DNA of 64,000 nt from the NCBI GenBank assembly GCA_018343915.1, contig JABRWF010000006.1, positions 3,906,001-3,970,000 on the forward strand, written 5' to 3'. The stretch's first letter is position 1; each line of letters begins with the position of its first letter. Source of the DNA: Agroathelia rolfsii. Lineage: Eukaryota > Basidiomycota > Agaricomycetes > Amylocorticiales > Amylocorticiaceae. Shown here piece after piece: positions 1 through 13,053 of this stretch. The notes under the pieces were generated by a model that had not been told where the DNA came from, made no database searches, and saw only the letters and a list, made by a program, of their open reading frames with translations. Position numbers and translations under genes: made by a program.

Positions 1-719
1 TTTCTCATCCCATTTATTCCAATAATTTTCACTATCATCACCGTCTTCAACGGACAATATGATTTTTTTGGCAAATGAATTTAGACATTCACATTCCCAG
101 CAAGCTGCCCTCAAGGAGCCTGGCAAGAATATTAGTAACGTTGGCGCTGCATAGTCGGATATCGAATCCGCTGGTGAGCGCCGGACTAGAGAAAAGGGAG
201 TTATGGCAGTGCCCCAGACATTGTTTTTGGCGAAATATGCTTGTTTGTAAACCTGTATCATGAAGGCCTGCGGTCTAAGCGGCACGATTTAAAGTGAAGA
301 CCCTCCCACTCTACCATAAAAACAATGCGAACAGAATATAGCAAAATACAGTCTGGTAGATATAGCATGTTTTGACATTTCAAGTATACAATTAACGACT
401 AATACATACACTTCTTCACGATGGTAAAGCTATTTTGAGTACAAAAAAAAAGTGGTGGCATCGTCAAGTAGCGACAATTAAATATAATATATGCAAAATG
501 AATTAAAGAATGGTATAAGGAATAGTCACAGTGTAAGCAAGATGAGGAGATAGAGATCCTTAATGAGATATTTTACTTGCTATTTCACAAGATTAGAATC
601 GATTTGCAACACGGAAATTGAATGTCAAACGAATAAATAAAAACTGCTGTCAGCACTACAGATTTTCATACAATGAAACTAGATACTTGGAAATCAAGTA
701 TCACTACATGTATATATCA
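1..719. other. Intergenic, no gene seen
   Basis: This is AT-rich sequence beyond the 3' end of the ankyrin gene, whose last stop codon is at 720-722. Open frames here are short and have no recognisable product or splice structure. I see no RNA gene or repeat. Confidence 0.5.
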
Positions 720-3700
720 CTATGCGTCCAACTCCCGCGCCACAAGATGGCCGCTGTACACCATGCTCTGTGCAATATCCTTTACATCTTGTTCTTCTTC
801 AGGTCCTAGTTCACCGTCATGGGTCTTACGTCGCATGCTTCTGGACCACATGTAGAGACTACCAGCGTACTTATCAACAGCAGTGGTCCATCTTTGTTCG
901 TCTCTTTTAGCCAGGTCACGTGCAACAGACTTCTGGACATCAAGGATATGGACAAGGCGACGCATTCCAGGACGTGACTTGATAGCATCCTTGACTGCTA
1001 TAGCCACTTCTTCGGGGTTCGAGACATCAACCGCCGGTTTTTGTTTTTGAACCGAGTCGTCTTCATCGTCTTCAAACGCCCGCTCCTTGGAAATATCTTC
1101 CATGTCCTGAATAAACTTGAGGATCTCAGATCGAAGCGATGGATCAGAGGAGAACGCTGCTGTTTCGTCAAGATACCGAACGGTCGAACTGAGTCTATCG
1201 ATTTCTGCAGAAAGCGCCCCAGTCTTAGGGACATTGCCCGATGGAAGACTGTTCGACGGCAAGGAGGGTATCGGGAAATAGTATCCGCTGTACTGGGAAG
1301 TTTTATCATTGTACTTCGACCGGCTTCGCCATAACAGGTCCTAAAAGCGATGTTGAGTATGCGCAAGATCTTTATTCCTGAATTCCTTTACCTGATGTGT
1401 AGCAATATCAAGAGGCGTATGTCCAACTCCGTTCTCGCTATATAACACGCCGTCTGTTGATGATCGTAAAAGAGCCTTCGTGATGGCCAAGTATCCCTTG
1501 GAGATAGCTGTGTGTAAAGGAGTCGACCCGTCGACGTCGCGGATGTCCAAAGCAATGCAGGAATCAAACTCGATAAATGCATCAACGGCTCCGAATGATC
1601 CGGCTTTGATGGCCTCATGGATGGGATAGAAAGAAGTGAGTGAAAGATAGTTGATGAATGCTGGGGTTTGTCTTGCCGTATTTCCCTTGTTGCTGGAGGT
1701 TTGCCTGAGTAAGTGCCGCACCGTATCTTGATCTATTTTCTTCAATAGATGACGAATCAATTTGTCATTTCGAACATGGGCCAGTATGTGGAACACATTC
1801 CAACCGCGGGGAGTATCTGTTTCTATGACGGAAATACCATAGTCCAGAAGGCAGTCGAACATCTCTTCGCTAGACTGGCAGTTTGCAGCTATGAGAAGTG
1901 CATTATACCCGACGTACTTGACTCTATTAAACATAGTAAGTAAAGTGATGAAGGATGATCAAACGGACATACTTTTCATTTAGGTACTTGGCCATTTCTC
2001 GTGGAGCCAGCCTGAATAGAACCTTCAGAATACGCGCATCTTCAATCGAAACGGCCGCGATCAATGGCGATTCTCCGGCGCGACTCAAGCCCCAACCCAG
2101 TCTTTCAGGTAACCAGGAGCGTAAGTCCCGGATACGACGCAATTGAAGTGCAGAATCGCCATCACTATGTTTAGCAAATGTCGCATAGGCGTCGACAACT
2201 TTTTCTGAGGCAAGGTATTCCACAATAGAGGGCACGTTCAGTCTGATGGCTTTCCACAATATTGGCATCTTCGCCTTCATGCCGTGTCTCCCGTTTGAAT
2301 CGCTATGGCTCGCAAGGTCCTGTCTCTTCTTTCCATGGACATCAAGCCCGAGATAAAAGGTCGGCTTCTTGGAGCGTTTAGTGTCTACTTCTTCTTCCGT
2401 ACTAGGCTCTTCCGGTATGTCTTCTAGATCCAGTCCCCATCCAGTCTTCCGAATGAAAATATCCAACATTTCTACGGAGTCCGAAGCCAATACATTATCC
2501 AGCATATGGTCTGGTATTTGCGAAGCTTTACCAAGGACGGCATAAAGACCGAGTATGGTCTTGAAGGCATCCGGGTCCTTGTGCGATATAGCAGTTATCA
2601 AAGGGATGCTATTGGTAGTTAGGCCATCCTTCAGAATTGGAGCGGCCGATTCTAAAAGGGTAACTGGATTAGTGTCGCATTGAATGGTAGATGGGCGCTT
2701 GGCTATGTCAACAAAGTTTAACGCGTTGACATCACGCATGGGCGTGTCAAACTCTCCAGAGTAGTCAGAGTCATTATCAGAGTCCTCGGCTTCGTCATCT
2801 GTATCATTAGTCCATTTGAGATAGGTCTCATATAAACGAGCACTTTGAACACGAACCCAACTGCATAAGATGCTCCCTGAACGACTGAGGATTTTTTTCT
2901 TCCTTACGAGGGACATATTGTGAAATAGCAATTGCCATTACAAGTTTGATAGTATCCCAATTGCGATTGATCATTGCTGCGTGCAACGGTGTGTAACCTA
3001 GAATTGGATTATGCATTGATCATGAATCAAGTTACCTTTAATCATTTGTACTTACCTCGAGAGTAACGTGTGGAAGTATTCAGTGCAACGGTGATGCGAA
3101 GCTGCTCCTGGCCGTTTTCTTCCTTGAATGACGGTAAACACAATTTCTGGATCTTTTCGTTGTCTCCCAGCAGACAGGCTTCATAAAGCTCCTCATATAG
3201 CGGCCATAGTCTCGCTGGAACCAAAATATCGGATTGGTCAACATATCTAAATCCATCATGCGACGGAGTAGCTTTCATGTTGTTGTTGTAGGAAACACTC
3301 GAATATGTCCGACTTTTCTTGTCTGGATGGCATTCATCCCACGTTTTCGCGCCATAGGTCAGAAGGGCTTGTTCCATCTGGACAAAGAAATGCCTAATGC
3401 GCTTTTGATGTTCTAGTTGGAGTCGGATTTGATCAGTCTGAGTGGTACTGCCTAATCTCATCCCCATTCCTATCCCGACGTCCTCCAGTAAAAACTTAGC
3501 TGACTCGTGGAATTCTTTCCAGTTCCCAAAGGACAACGTGGGCCTGGGTTTGTTTAAGTTCGCGATTTGTTCTTCGGTGGATACCACTTGCTTTTCCGCA
3601 AGCTTCATCATCTCACGTACGCCGTCAAGGATATTCATGAATGTGCCTGGTTGATCCTCGTTTACAAGCGCAAGGGGTCGATTGATTTCAAAGCCAGCAG

Positions 3701-6700
3701 CGGATAGAAGCTTGACAATATAGTCGTAATTGGCAACCGACGTCTCGACCGGATGGGCTAACGAGTCCAACGGTGACTTTTTATTGCCAAAAGTACGATA
3801 TTGAGTCCTAGAGATACGAAGAAAGGGATTATTAGTGCTACGCTACGTCAGTGGAATCGGAGGCCTACCTCGATTGCATAGCATGAACCATGTCATCTTC
3901 TGTAATCTCTCCTCGGTTTCCATTAGCCAGAAGAACAGCAACACTAGACCAGTCACGCAGAGCTACCGCCATCCCAAATGGCAAGATAGAAGTGTGATAG
4001 CTCATAGCAGGGTATTTTAATGCTACCGCGGCATTAGGATCTAGACGAAGTAATATATCCAGGGCATGAGGGTTGGATTGAAAAATGATCATTTGCAAGA
4101 CTGTCAGGCCTTCTTTATTAGCAGAAGACGACGTGGCTCCAGCTGCCAACAGTTTGTTCACTATGGGCTCGATCTGATCCATTTTTGTCATGAGACCGAC
4201 CAACGCAAGTGGGTGGAAAACTGGCGACCCATTTGCTTGGTAAGGAAGAGTAGCGTCTCCACCAGCAGCGATAAGGACGTCGACAACCTCGGGGAAGCCG
4301 TGGACAATAGCGTGTGCGAGAGGTGTAAAGCCGTAGTCCCAGTCGGCAAGGTTGATATCGAAAATATCCGGGGCCTCTTCGTCTTCTTCTGGGATCTCGC
4401 CAGATTGAGCCTCAGTGGAAGAATCTTCGGCTTTCTTCTTCACCACGACCACTTCTTCGTCGGAAGACCAATCTTTTTCGCTGTCATCTCCATTTTAGTC
4501 ATCCATATCAGCATCTTCGTCTGCATCGCGAGCCTCTTGCTTTTTTGCTTTGGCTGCAGCAGCTTCTTCTGATTTTCTCTTATTTTCTTCACTCTTCTGT
4601 AACATCAAGCGGACTAGATCTGCCAGTCCTGTCTGGGCAGCGAGATGCAACGATGAACGTCCGTCAACAAGTCTCGCCGTCATGCGGGCTCCTGCATTCA
4701 CGAGATCCTTCGCAATATCTTCTGCTTCACAAATGATAGCCAGATGCAATGCCGTACGGCCAACATAGTCTCGCTGGTCGGCATCGACAGCAGGGATGTA
4801 GGCATCGGATGTCTCGTGCTCATGAAGGATCTCCAATACGCGCTTGCGATCTTTGGCAGCAATTGCGGCAAAGAGCCTTTGTGTAGTACCAAGATAAACT
4901 TGAGCACTCCATTCACCAACGTCAATGGGATTAAAACTGCCCGAGATACTCTGCCTTCCGGGATTCTCTTCAATGAACCTGAATTGAACAGAAAATTTAT
5001 TTGAATGTGGACGTCTGAAAATAAAAATGAAAGGGTGAACTAACTGGATGCGACCACGGATATAAGACTCGTCCTCTGTGGTTTGTAGTTCCCGCTCTTC
5101 ATCGGTAAGAGGCTCTGGGCAGGCCTTTGAGGATGGATGAATCAATGTCAGTGGCAGGGTATCTGCAAGAAAATGAAGAACGTACACTACAACAGTCCTC
5201 GATACATTCTTCTAATGTTCCAAAGAAGGCGGGATGACGGTGAAGGCGACGGTCTTTATTCTTCGGGTTAAATGTAGCTGCAATAGAGAATATTAGCAAG
5301 GGGCTGCAATATCCGTGCATGAGGCACTAACAATTCATGCCCAAGTCAGTCGAATAAACCAGTTTCTCGATCCTCCTTGCATCCCAGCCGGGTCCATATA
5401 GGATATGCAGCGATTTAACGTCGTAGTCACTCAGCTCAAGCCCGCCCATAGCCGTTGCTTCTATATCTTTGAGATCGCCTTTGTATTTTCTGCCACGTCG
5501 GTACTGGTAGCTGTTTTGCCAGCCCCAGTTTGTAACTGGGCGATTGCGCAACTGGCGGCGTGAGGCAACAAACTCTTCGCGCTTCTTGGTGTTGCGCAGT
5601 TTCTCAAGGACTAGTAGACGGGCAAGTCCTTGAACACGTGTAATCGCACGTTCGAAAATCTAAGAAGATATGTTAAGCCCAAAGAGTCGAGAGAGCTGAT
5701 CAAATATTTACCGTAGGATCAACATCGGCACGACGCAGACTGGGAACGAGAATCTCGAAATCACGAGAAGCATACTTGGTGAGCCGGACCTCATAAGAAG
5801 GGGATCGTCGAGTCATATCGACTGTATTGCACTGTCACATCATTGCAACAATCGCTCGTGGGTTAACCCATACGCGAGAGCCTGTGGAAACAAATGAGCT
5901 ACATGTACAATTGATTTAAATTTCGTGCACTTGCCATCAAACGCGCAGCAGGGGGCATCGACGTCGAAGCCAGCCAATACTTCTGCAGGAGACTGGTATA
6001 ACCTAAGAACGATTTGGATGGATCTGTAAGGGTATTGAGCTGCAGAGGGTGCAAATGTTAAACAAAGAACAAGTCATGACATAATATAAAAACTGACAGT
6101 GGATCGAAATCGTATGCTTGGTGCGCACACAAGTAACGCCCCACGGAACAGAGTCTGCGACTGCTTCATAAATCTGCTGGCACTTCTTCTCAGCCTGCTC
6201 GGGCATCAAGCCCCACAGAAATACATCAACGTCGCTCGTCGGAAACGCCGTCTTGTGGAAGTAGTTACGGATTCCACGCTTGGTGGTTGACAACCCATCC
6301 GGAAGCGGCGCCAGACACGCCTGAACAGATCCACCGGCGACGATGACATTGTTCCAGTCAGTCAGCTGCGAGAGTGAGCCTTCGGAGAAAATAGCCCAGT
6401 GGCGCTTGAAGGCCGCCATATCCTGGACCATGGCCGGAGTGCCTTCCTTACGACGCCGATTGCCTGTGAGCGGCATGACATACTTTCCGGAGAGATCATC
6501 TTCATCGTTCTCGTCTACAACACGGGCGCGGGTACGCTTGATGCTCCCATCCGCCGCAAAGACATTGACAAGACCAACATATGGGTCCTTGAGTCTGACG
6601 TTCGTCTTATCCTGCGCAAATAATTTGCGCAGGTCGGCCTCATCATCGAGCGACGGCTGCAAAACAGCATCAAGAGAGACACCAGGCCCATCGGGCAGCG

Positions 6701-6767
6701 CTTTCACACGTTCGAGAAACGCGCTAGCTTCAGGTGTTTGGTATGATTGGTTCTGATAGTGAGACAT
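720..6767 (-). pseudogene. Nucleotidyltransferase-like plus ankyrin-repeat protein gene, apparently disrupted
   Basis: The ATG is at 6767. Exon 1 (6098-6767) has a GGS motif followed by SDVDVFLWG, the metal-binding pattern of nucleotidyltransferase-fold proteins. The next exon (5935-6039) carries the conserved YRSIQIVLRLYQSP block. Later exons hold ankyrin repeats (GRTALHLAI, GRSSLHLAA, GFTPLAHAI, GYTPLHAA, GSTPLHTAI) separated by acidic stretches. The last exon ends at 720. This fusion is a known but uncharacterised fungal protein type, and the ankyrin part suggests a scaffold. Three lesions are visible. An in-frame TGA at 5835-5837 lies in a conserved block before QCNTVDM. An in-frame TAA at 4495-4497 lies in an acidic run that continues in the same frame afterwards, with no splice site to remove it. 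The frame also changes near 2,860-2,930, where only a 33-nt intron would fix it. One intron (5882-5934) appears to be GC-AG. The gene could still be functional if the assembly has errors. Confidence 0.65.
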
Positions 6768-7468
6768 TGGAGTTTGGTGTTATTGATGGAGTGAGTGGGA
6801 TTTTGGTTCTGGGACGTTGAACGAGACCTGGCAGCCATTTTATATTCATCTGAGAGAGGCGGCTGCCGCCTTCGTCGGGCCCGCCCAAGATGCTTCAGGT
6901 GATTCGAAGACAACGTCGGCACCACCGTCGGACATCGTGGTCCGGGCCAAGGCGCATGAGACTGATATGAACGCGCCAGCTGATCAGGTGCATGATGCGC
7001 CCGTGAAGCATATTTGGGCCGAGATTATGTAATTTAGGAATTTATACATATTCAATTACTTGTTATGGCTACCCTTTTCTCCAGAAAAGGTATACATTAT
7101 TACTTGATTTCGCATATTTTCATCAAAACTATGAGCGCATCAAAGTATCCCGCCCCTGCGCCCGCCGCCGCATGCGCGCCGTGCGCTAAACGATCAGTAT
7201 CATGATGCACAGCACAGGCACATTGTTTCAAGTCAGAAATATCTACCGTAGATAGGGGTAACCGATGGAAGCGAAAAAGAGGGTATGCACTACGCATATA
7301 GCGAACAGAAGCGAAGGAAGGACAAAATGAAATGGAGGCGACGACACAGGTCCAAAGGAGAGGGAGAGAAGACGTGAGATTAGAATGAGAGATAACGATA
7401 GTCTTAGAAGAGGCAAATATCCTGGTAAATAAGTCAAGAAGATCGGAACAGCAAGAACGAATGTACGG
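6768..7468. other. Intergenic between ankyrin gene and Tea4-like gene
   Basis: This must hold the promoter of the minus-strand ankyrin gene (start 6767) and the 3' flank of the minus-strand Tea4-like gene (stop at 7469). No further coding frame with splice support is visible. Confidence 0.4.
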
Positions 7469-9032
7469 TTAGGTAGAGGCTACGCTGGAGCTGCCTTGTT
7501 GCAAGTACTCGTCAAGAGTCTGAAATAATGTAGCATCATCAGTCAAGCCCGTAGATGCATGATGTACTAAGGCATTACCTTGTCAATTTCCCGCAGTTTC
7601 TCAAACGAGCCAGAGTAGATGGCTCTAATGTCGGGATGAAGCGCGTCCTCGTCAATTTCAGGCCCAAACAACATAGCATCCACAGGGTGCAGTGGCGGAG
7701 GTCGCGTACTAGGCCTTGCAGCGCCCAGTTCAATCAATGCGATCATATGAGATACGCCAAATTCATCTTTGGGTACGTACGGCCGCTTTCTCGCGGGTCG
7801 TGCAGGTGGAGGCACCGGTGTCGTATTTGCACTGCTAGCGTACATCTTGCTGGAAGGCGTAGGCAATCGCGAGTCACCCTCCATGTGTGTCATAGGTGTG
7901 GCGTACCGTGAAACCTCGGATGCGACAGAGCTAAATGATGGCCGACGGTATTGGGTCGGTGGCGTAGCGGTCACACTGCTGGCACCCGACGGACTGATGG
8001 CTCGCGAGGCATTCGGAGACATGGCACGTTGATTTGATGTGGGTGTCGGCGTTCGATGTTGTTGTTGCTGCTGCTGCTGGAAGTATTGCTGCTGTTGCTG
8101 CTGGAACCCAGCAGACACAGGCGTCGTCCCTCTCGATTCATCCATAGAATATTCCGAGGGCGATGTCGACTGCCTTGAGCCCATGCTCTCCGTTGTCGAA
8201 CTCGAAGTCTGCATTGAAGTAAGCGATCCGGGCAGGCCTCCACGGCCCATCGCGTTCGCCTTGCCATCCTTGATCTTGTTCAGCACTCGGTCCAGCTTGT
8301 CTCCAAGTCCGCCATGCCCGGCTCTCGAGCGGATAACCACATCCTGCAGCAGATCCTCGCGCTGTCCGCCCTTGTCACTGCGCAACTCGGCCTCGACAAT
8401 ATCGCTGATATCATATGTCTCACCATCGGGCTCAACATACGAGTATCGCACAAGTCCATCATCGACGCCAAGACCAGAACTGGGACCTTGACGCGTGGAA
8501 CGCAGGATAGCATTGCCGGGCAAAAGCACGTCCGTCCCACGCGCCGTGTTCGCCTGTGCGCTAAGGATCGTCGCGCGCTGGTTCGCCCGTGTCTTTTCGC
8601 GCTGGCGCGCAATGATCTCCTGCCGAGAAAGATGCTGCTTCTCTTCTAAAGTGACACTGCTACCACTCCCATGGGGGTGGTGGTGTGGGTGCTGGTGGTG
8701 GTGATGATGATGATGATGAGCAGATTCTTCGAGGATGATCGAGTCGCGGTGTTTCTGCTGCAGCGCCAGCTCGTCTAACGGTGCCTGAGAGTGTCGCCGA
8801 CTGGGCTTGTACGTTACCGAGCGGCGGAGGATGAACACTGGGTCATCCGGGTGCACATCGTCCATATTGCCAAGCAGCAGCTGAGCCGAGTCAACCGAGC
8901 GCCGTTTCTCGTTCCGCTTATCCACCGTCCGGAAGGTGGGCGGGCGCGGGTAGGCGTCGATTACCTTGCTCGTCGGCGTCAGCTCACGTTCTAGGGAATA
9001 TATATGTTAACACCAACATCATTTACTCCAAG

Positions 9033-9071
<39 letters not shown>

Positions 9072-12000
9072 TACCTGCATGCCCTGCTAGCTCGACAAAT
9101 AAGTTATACCGTAACCTCGTCGTGCTGCGACGCTTGACTGATTTATCTTCCACTTCGTCCCCACCATCAACGACACCTTCGAGAATCCCAAAGCGTTCGA
9201 GACCAGTCTCGACCACTTCGGCGACAGTGACGTTTTTCGCAAACACAAACACCTTGCGCCTGAAGCTCTGGGAGATACCCGACGAGGCAACGGAGCTCAC
9301 GCTCGAGCGGTCGCGCAGGGCCCGCTTGGGGATGATCGCCTCCGTCATCGGGTCAAAGACCATATCGTCGGGCAGATCCTCGGGATGGATCACGAGCTGC
9401 AGCGCGAAGCGGTACGACGGCGAGCTGAACCTCTCCGGGGCCACGTTGCCCACGCTGAGGTAATGCGACGACGATGCTCCGCCCTCTCCCAGCTCGCCGC
9501 CAGTAGCGGACAAATCAGCCACCATGGTCACGTCTCCATCGGCATCCTCAAACCCAGCCTCGCTATTCGCCTCCTCGCCCTTCCTATTCAAATAAAACTT
9601 GACCGCCGAATCGTCCGTAAAGTCGTTCATCGGCAATTTCTTGATCGCGGGCAACATCGACAGGTTGCTCGTGACGGAGCTGATACTGCCCACACTGCTC
9701 CTCTTCACTTTTGGCAGCTCCATCGCGGCCTGCACGAGCGACTCGAACACGCCCAGCGGCTTCTCCTCGGGCAGCAGCACCGCCGATGAGCCCTCGACCT
9801 GCTTCACCGTCAGATAATAGTCATCCTCCTCGTCCCCGCCGGGGAGGCGGAAGCGCTGGATCGCCTGGCGCACGAGCTCGGCGGATGACGTGCTCGAGTT
9901 GAGGAGCACCGTCTTGAACGTCACCTCCGTCTGCAGGTTCTGGCCCGCAAACACGCGGATGACGCTTAACTCGGGTACACCGCCGACGTCGCCCATGCCG
10001 CCGCTCATGGACGAGGATGTGATGATCAATGAGCCGGGACGTGCGCGCGGTCCGCTATTGTTACCCGTGCCGCTGGGCAATTCGAGACCGAATCCGCGCG
10101 CGGAGCCGGCAAACGCCAGCTCGTTCTCCTGTGGCGGCGACGCGGGCGAGCTGTTGAGGTACTTTTGGTACAGCTCGCGTTGCTGCTGATCACGCTGGCG
10201 CAGGGATGACGAGACGGACGTGGGCGGCGTCGAAGGCCCCGGGAGCTGGGAAGACGATGGTGTCGGCGACATTTGTGACTGTTGTTGTTGCTGCTGCTGC
10301 TGCTGTGTCTGTGCAGTCATCCGCCTGGAATCCATCGCCGTATTGCGCTGCTGCTGCATGGCCGCGGCCGTGACGGGCGAGAGACTCGGGTCCGGATGCC
10401 CCACCGCCGAGTTGGAATGCAGACTACCCGAGCGCCCCGACTCCTCCGACCCGCGCGCGATATCGATGCTGTCGCCGTTACTGCCGCTACCACCTGAATG
10501 CTTCTCCTTCTTATCCTTGCGCCTGCCAAACAACCCGCCAAAGATGCCGCCGCTCTTCTTGCTCTTTTCCTTGCTGGTGCTGCTCTCGTCGTCTGTGGAG
10601 GTTGAATCGGGTTGCTTGCGCAATTTGGCACCGCCTCCTCCTTGCTGGGCCGAGCGAGAACTGCCACTGCCGCCGCTGCTCACCGAGCCGCCACGGTTCT
10701 TCTTGCGTTGAGCATCCTCGAGCGCTTCGATCTCCTCGCGCGTGCGCTTGCGCTCGTCGTCCTGTCTGCGCATGATGTCGCTGGGGAGCAGCGGCCCGCC
10801 GCTGGATGCCGCCGCAGTGCCAGCGGACGGACGCACAGCCGCTTGCGATGACGACGATTGGTATGCTTGTTGCTGGGGCTCATCGCGTGCCACGGATGGC
10901 GTGAGGTTAATTTTGCGCGTTCCCTCTATCGCTTCGGCGGGATCGATGATACGCGTGGGCGATGATGCCGGTTGGGAAGAGTTGCCGATTGGCGAGGCCT
11001 GTAGTCCTTCGCGGGAGGTTTGCTGGCGAAGGTCCTGCTGTTGCTGCTGCTGAGGTGATGGACGACGATCGTTGGTCTGATTAGAGGCCTGCGAGGGCGA
11101 TGCTTTGGCGTTGGCAGCCGCAGCCTGTGCGCGCGCCTGGGCCTGCATCTCCGCCGCTGCCGCATCGTCCCAGCCCATGGGATCCTCGGGCTCCATCATC
11201 ATCATCATCTGCGAGTCCGCCATATCCCCTCTGTTACCCCTGCTGACGACACCGCTGCTGTAGTCACCCATCTGACTCGCCGACCTGGCCGCTTCCTCCG
11301 CCGCCAGATCCGGGTCCTCATCCTCATACGCCTCGTCATCCCACTCCGTTTCGTCGTCTTCCTCCTCCAGCTGCTCTTCGTTCCATACCGCGGGTGGGTA
11401 TCGGTGCACGGTACGCTCGGCGCGGAACGCGACGCCTTTTGATGTTAAGCCGAATTCGCTCGGGCGTGAACGGTGGTGGTGGTGGTGGTGGTGGCCGCCC
11501 GGTGAGGGCGTATTGAGTCTATCTTTGAAACCGTCGCGTGAGGCGTGCACGACTTCTTCTATCTCGGCATGTGTTGCTGATGCAAGCTGTATATGTTGTG
11601 TAAAATCAATACAACATCAAATTGAGACACAAATTGGATGAATACCACGTACATCAACATTGCGATGCTTGTTCAGTCGTGCGAGACGCTCAAACGGCGT
11701 CTCGATGTTCTCTGCGGGGATGTAGCCCACCTCCTGCGTCTTGAGCACGCGCACGAGCCACCAGTAGCTGTTGCTATCGTCCATGAGGACGAGGCTGTCG
11801 CCCTTGACGACATTCGCCTGGCCTTCGACTGTGGCTGCGAAGCTATGAAGGGAGTAGACAAGGTCAAAGTCGATGGACTCGTTAGGTACAGAGAGCTGCG
11901 AGGAGCCGTCGTCATCTTCCATGTACTCCATCTCCTCGCCCTCGCCCTCGGAGTCTTCTTCGAGGATGGAGTGTTCTTCGTCAGAGGTAATGCCAGAGTT

Positions 12001-12126
12001 GGCGGTGCTGGCGCTGTTGGTGGTGGTAGTGGTAGTGTTGCCGTGCGTGGCTGCGGTGTCATACTGGCCGTCTGTAGCTAACTGGTCCCGGAGGTCATAA
12101 ACGTCCGTCCGCTGGGGTCTCTGCAT
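7469..12126 (-). CDS. SH3-domain cell-polarity protein, Tea4/Bud14-like
   Basis: Four exons: 11653-12126, 9075-11586, 7579-8990, 7469-7519. They sum to 4449 nt, 1482 aa, with no stop. An N-terminal acidic region is followed by an SH3 domain at about residues 87-143 (DLVYSLHSF, then YWWLVR and GYIPAENIETP, then ERLARLNKHRN). That block is highly conserved in fungal Tea4/Bud14-type proteins, which link cortical polarity sites to formins and to type-1 phosphatase; I infer the same role here. Two ubiquitin-fold segments resembling Ras-association domains lie near residues 690-770 (VIRVFAGQNL) and 935-1010 (KVFVFAKNV). The rest is low-complexity: His runs, poly-Gln and Ser-rich stretches. A conserved tail ends with the tiny last exon (TLDEYLQQGSSSVAST). 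The intron before exon 3 contains a 32-nt A run on the plus strand. Confidence 0.85.
9036..9067. repeat. Poly(A)/poly(T) tract of about 32 nt in an intron
   Basis: An uninterrupted run of A on the plus strand (T in the gene sense) lies just inside the donor of the intron at 8991-9074 of the Tea4-like gene. The run is likely to vary in length. Confidence 0.9.
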
Positions 12127-13053
12127 CGCAACGGGAGAGGGGAGGGGGTATATATTATATTTGGTGACAAGGGCCCGTTAGGAGACAATTATTGCAGCGC
12201 TGTCGAATATAGCATAGACAGTAGTAGTGCGAGTGATTACCAGAGCACTAGCACGAGAGAGTCTTTTTTTTTTTTTTATTCTTGCCAACTGGCTGGCTGT
12301 TGTGTGTTGAAGAGAGAACTGCCAGTGAGGGTTGGAATGGGCGATGGGATGGTCATATCATCACTGCCCTTTCAAGCTCCGATCACTCACATCTCTCCAG
12401 TCAAAATAATCAATCAATGCCATTTGGCTGCGTGCACTGAGACTATGTATGTCATATCTTGGAGTAACGCATATCCATTTTATGTGTTCGATCGATCACA
12501 GCTACAAAAACACTAGTGAAATAAAAATAAAAATAAAAATCCACGTCTGTCGCAATGATGTTGGCCAGATGTCATGGACTCTCACAGCGCATGTGATAGC
12601 CGCCCGTGGACATCATTTACGCCCAGCTCTACTACCTACTACTATAACTACTAGTATAGGCCACTACACTGGCAGCTCAGCGCACCCATCTCACACTCTT
12701 AGCATGTCTCAAACTCTTCTTTATTTCATGGCTACAATAAGACTTACCTTGGGATAGAGGAGTTATGGCTGTAGATCGGGTAGTAAACTAGTCAACTCCA
12801 ATCTGCCGCGGTGTCACTACAAATAAGGGCCACTCATACGAAACGCGACAGAGTTCATGTGATCAATACACAGGATCACTTCTCTATATTGTCGCTATGT
12901 CAAGGCAGTGTTACCTCCCTGGTCAAATAAAGTTATGCGTATATTGAGACATTACAATTCTCATAGTTCAACCATTTTACAACTGTCTATTTTGAACAGA
13001 ATAAATAGCAAATTCAAACGTATAGTCCGAAATCCGCATGTCTGATCTCACAC
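12127..13053. other. Intergenic, upstream of Tea4-like gene
   Basis: This contains the 5' flank of the Tea4-like gene, including a T run near 12,264-12,279, and the 3' flank of the first DUF6534 gene. No gene seen. Confidence 0.4.

Noticed and set aside
5835..5837. TGA as a selenocysteine codon
   Set aside because: Family members have an ordinary residue here, no selenocysteine context is visible, and a second stop lies downstream in the same gene.
8039..8700. Plus-strand open frames rich in Cys or Val opposite the Tea4-like gene
   Set aside because: They are antisense readings of CAG and CAC repeats that encode poly-Gln and poly-His in the real gene.
10220..10711. Cys-rich plus-strand protein
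   Set aside because: Antisense shadow of the poly-Gln coding stretch of the Tea4-like gene.
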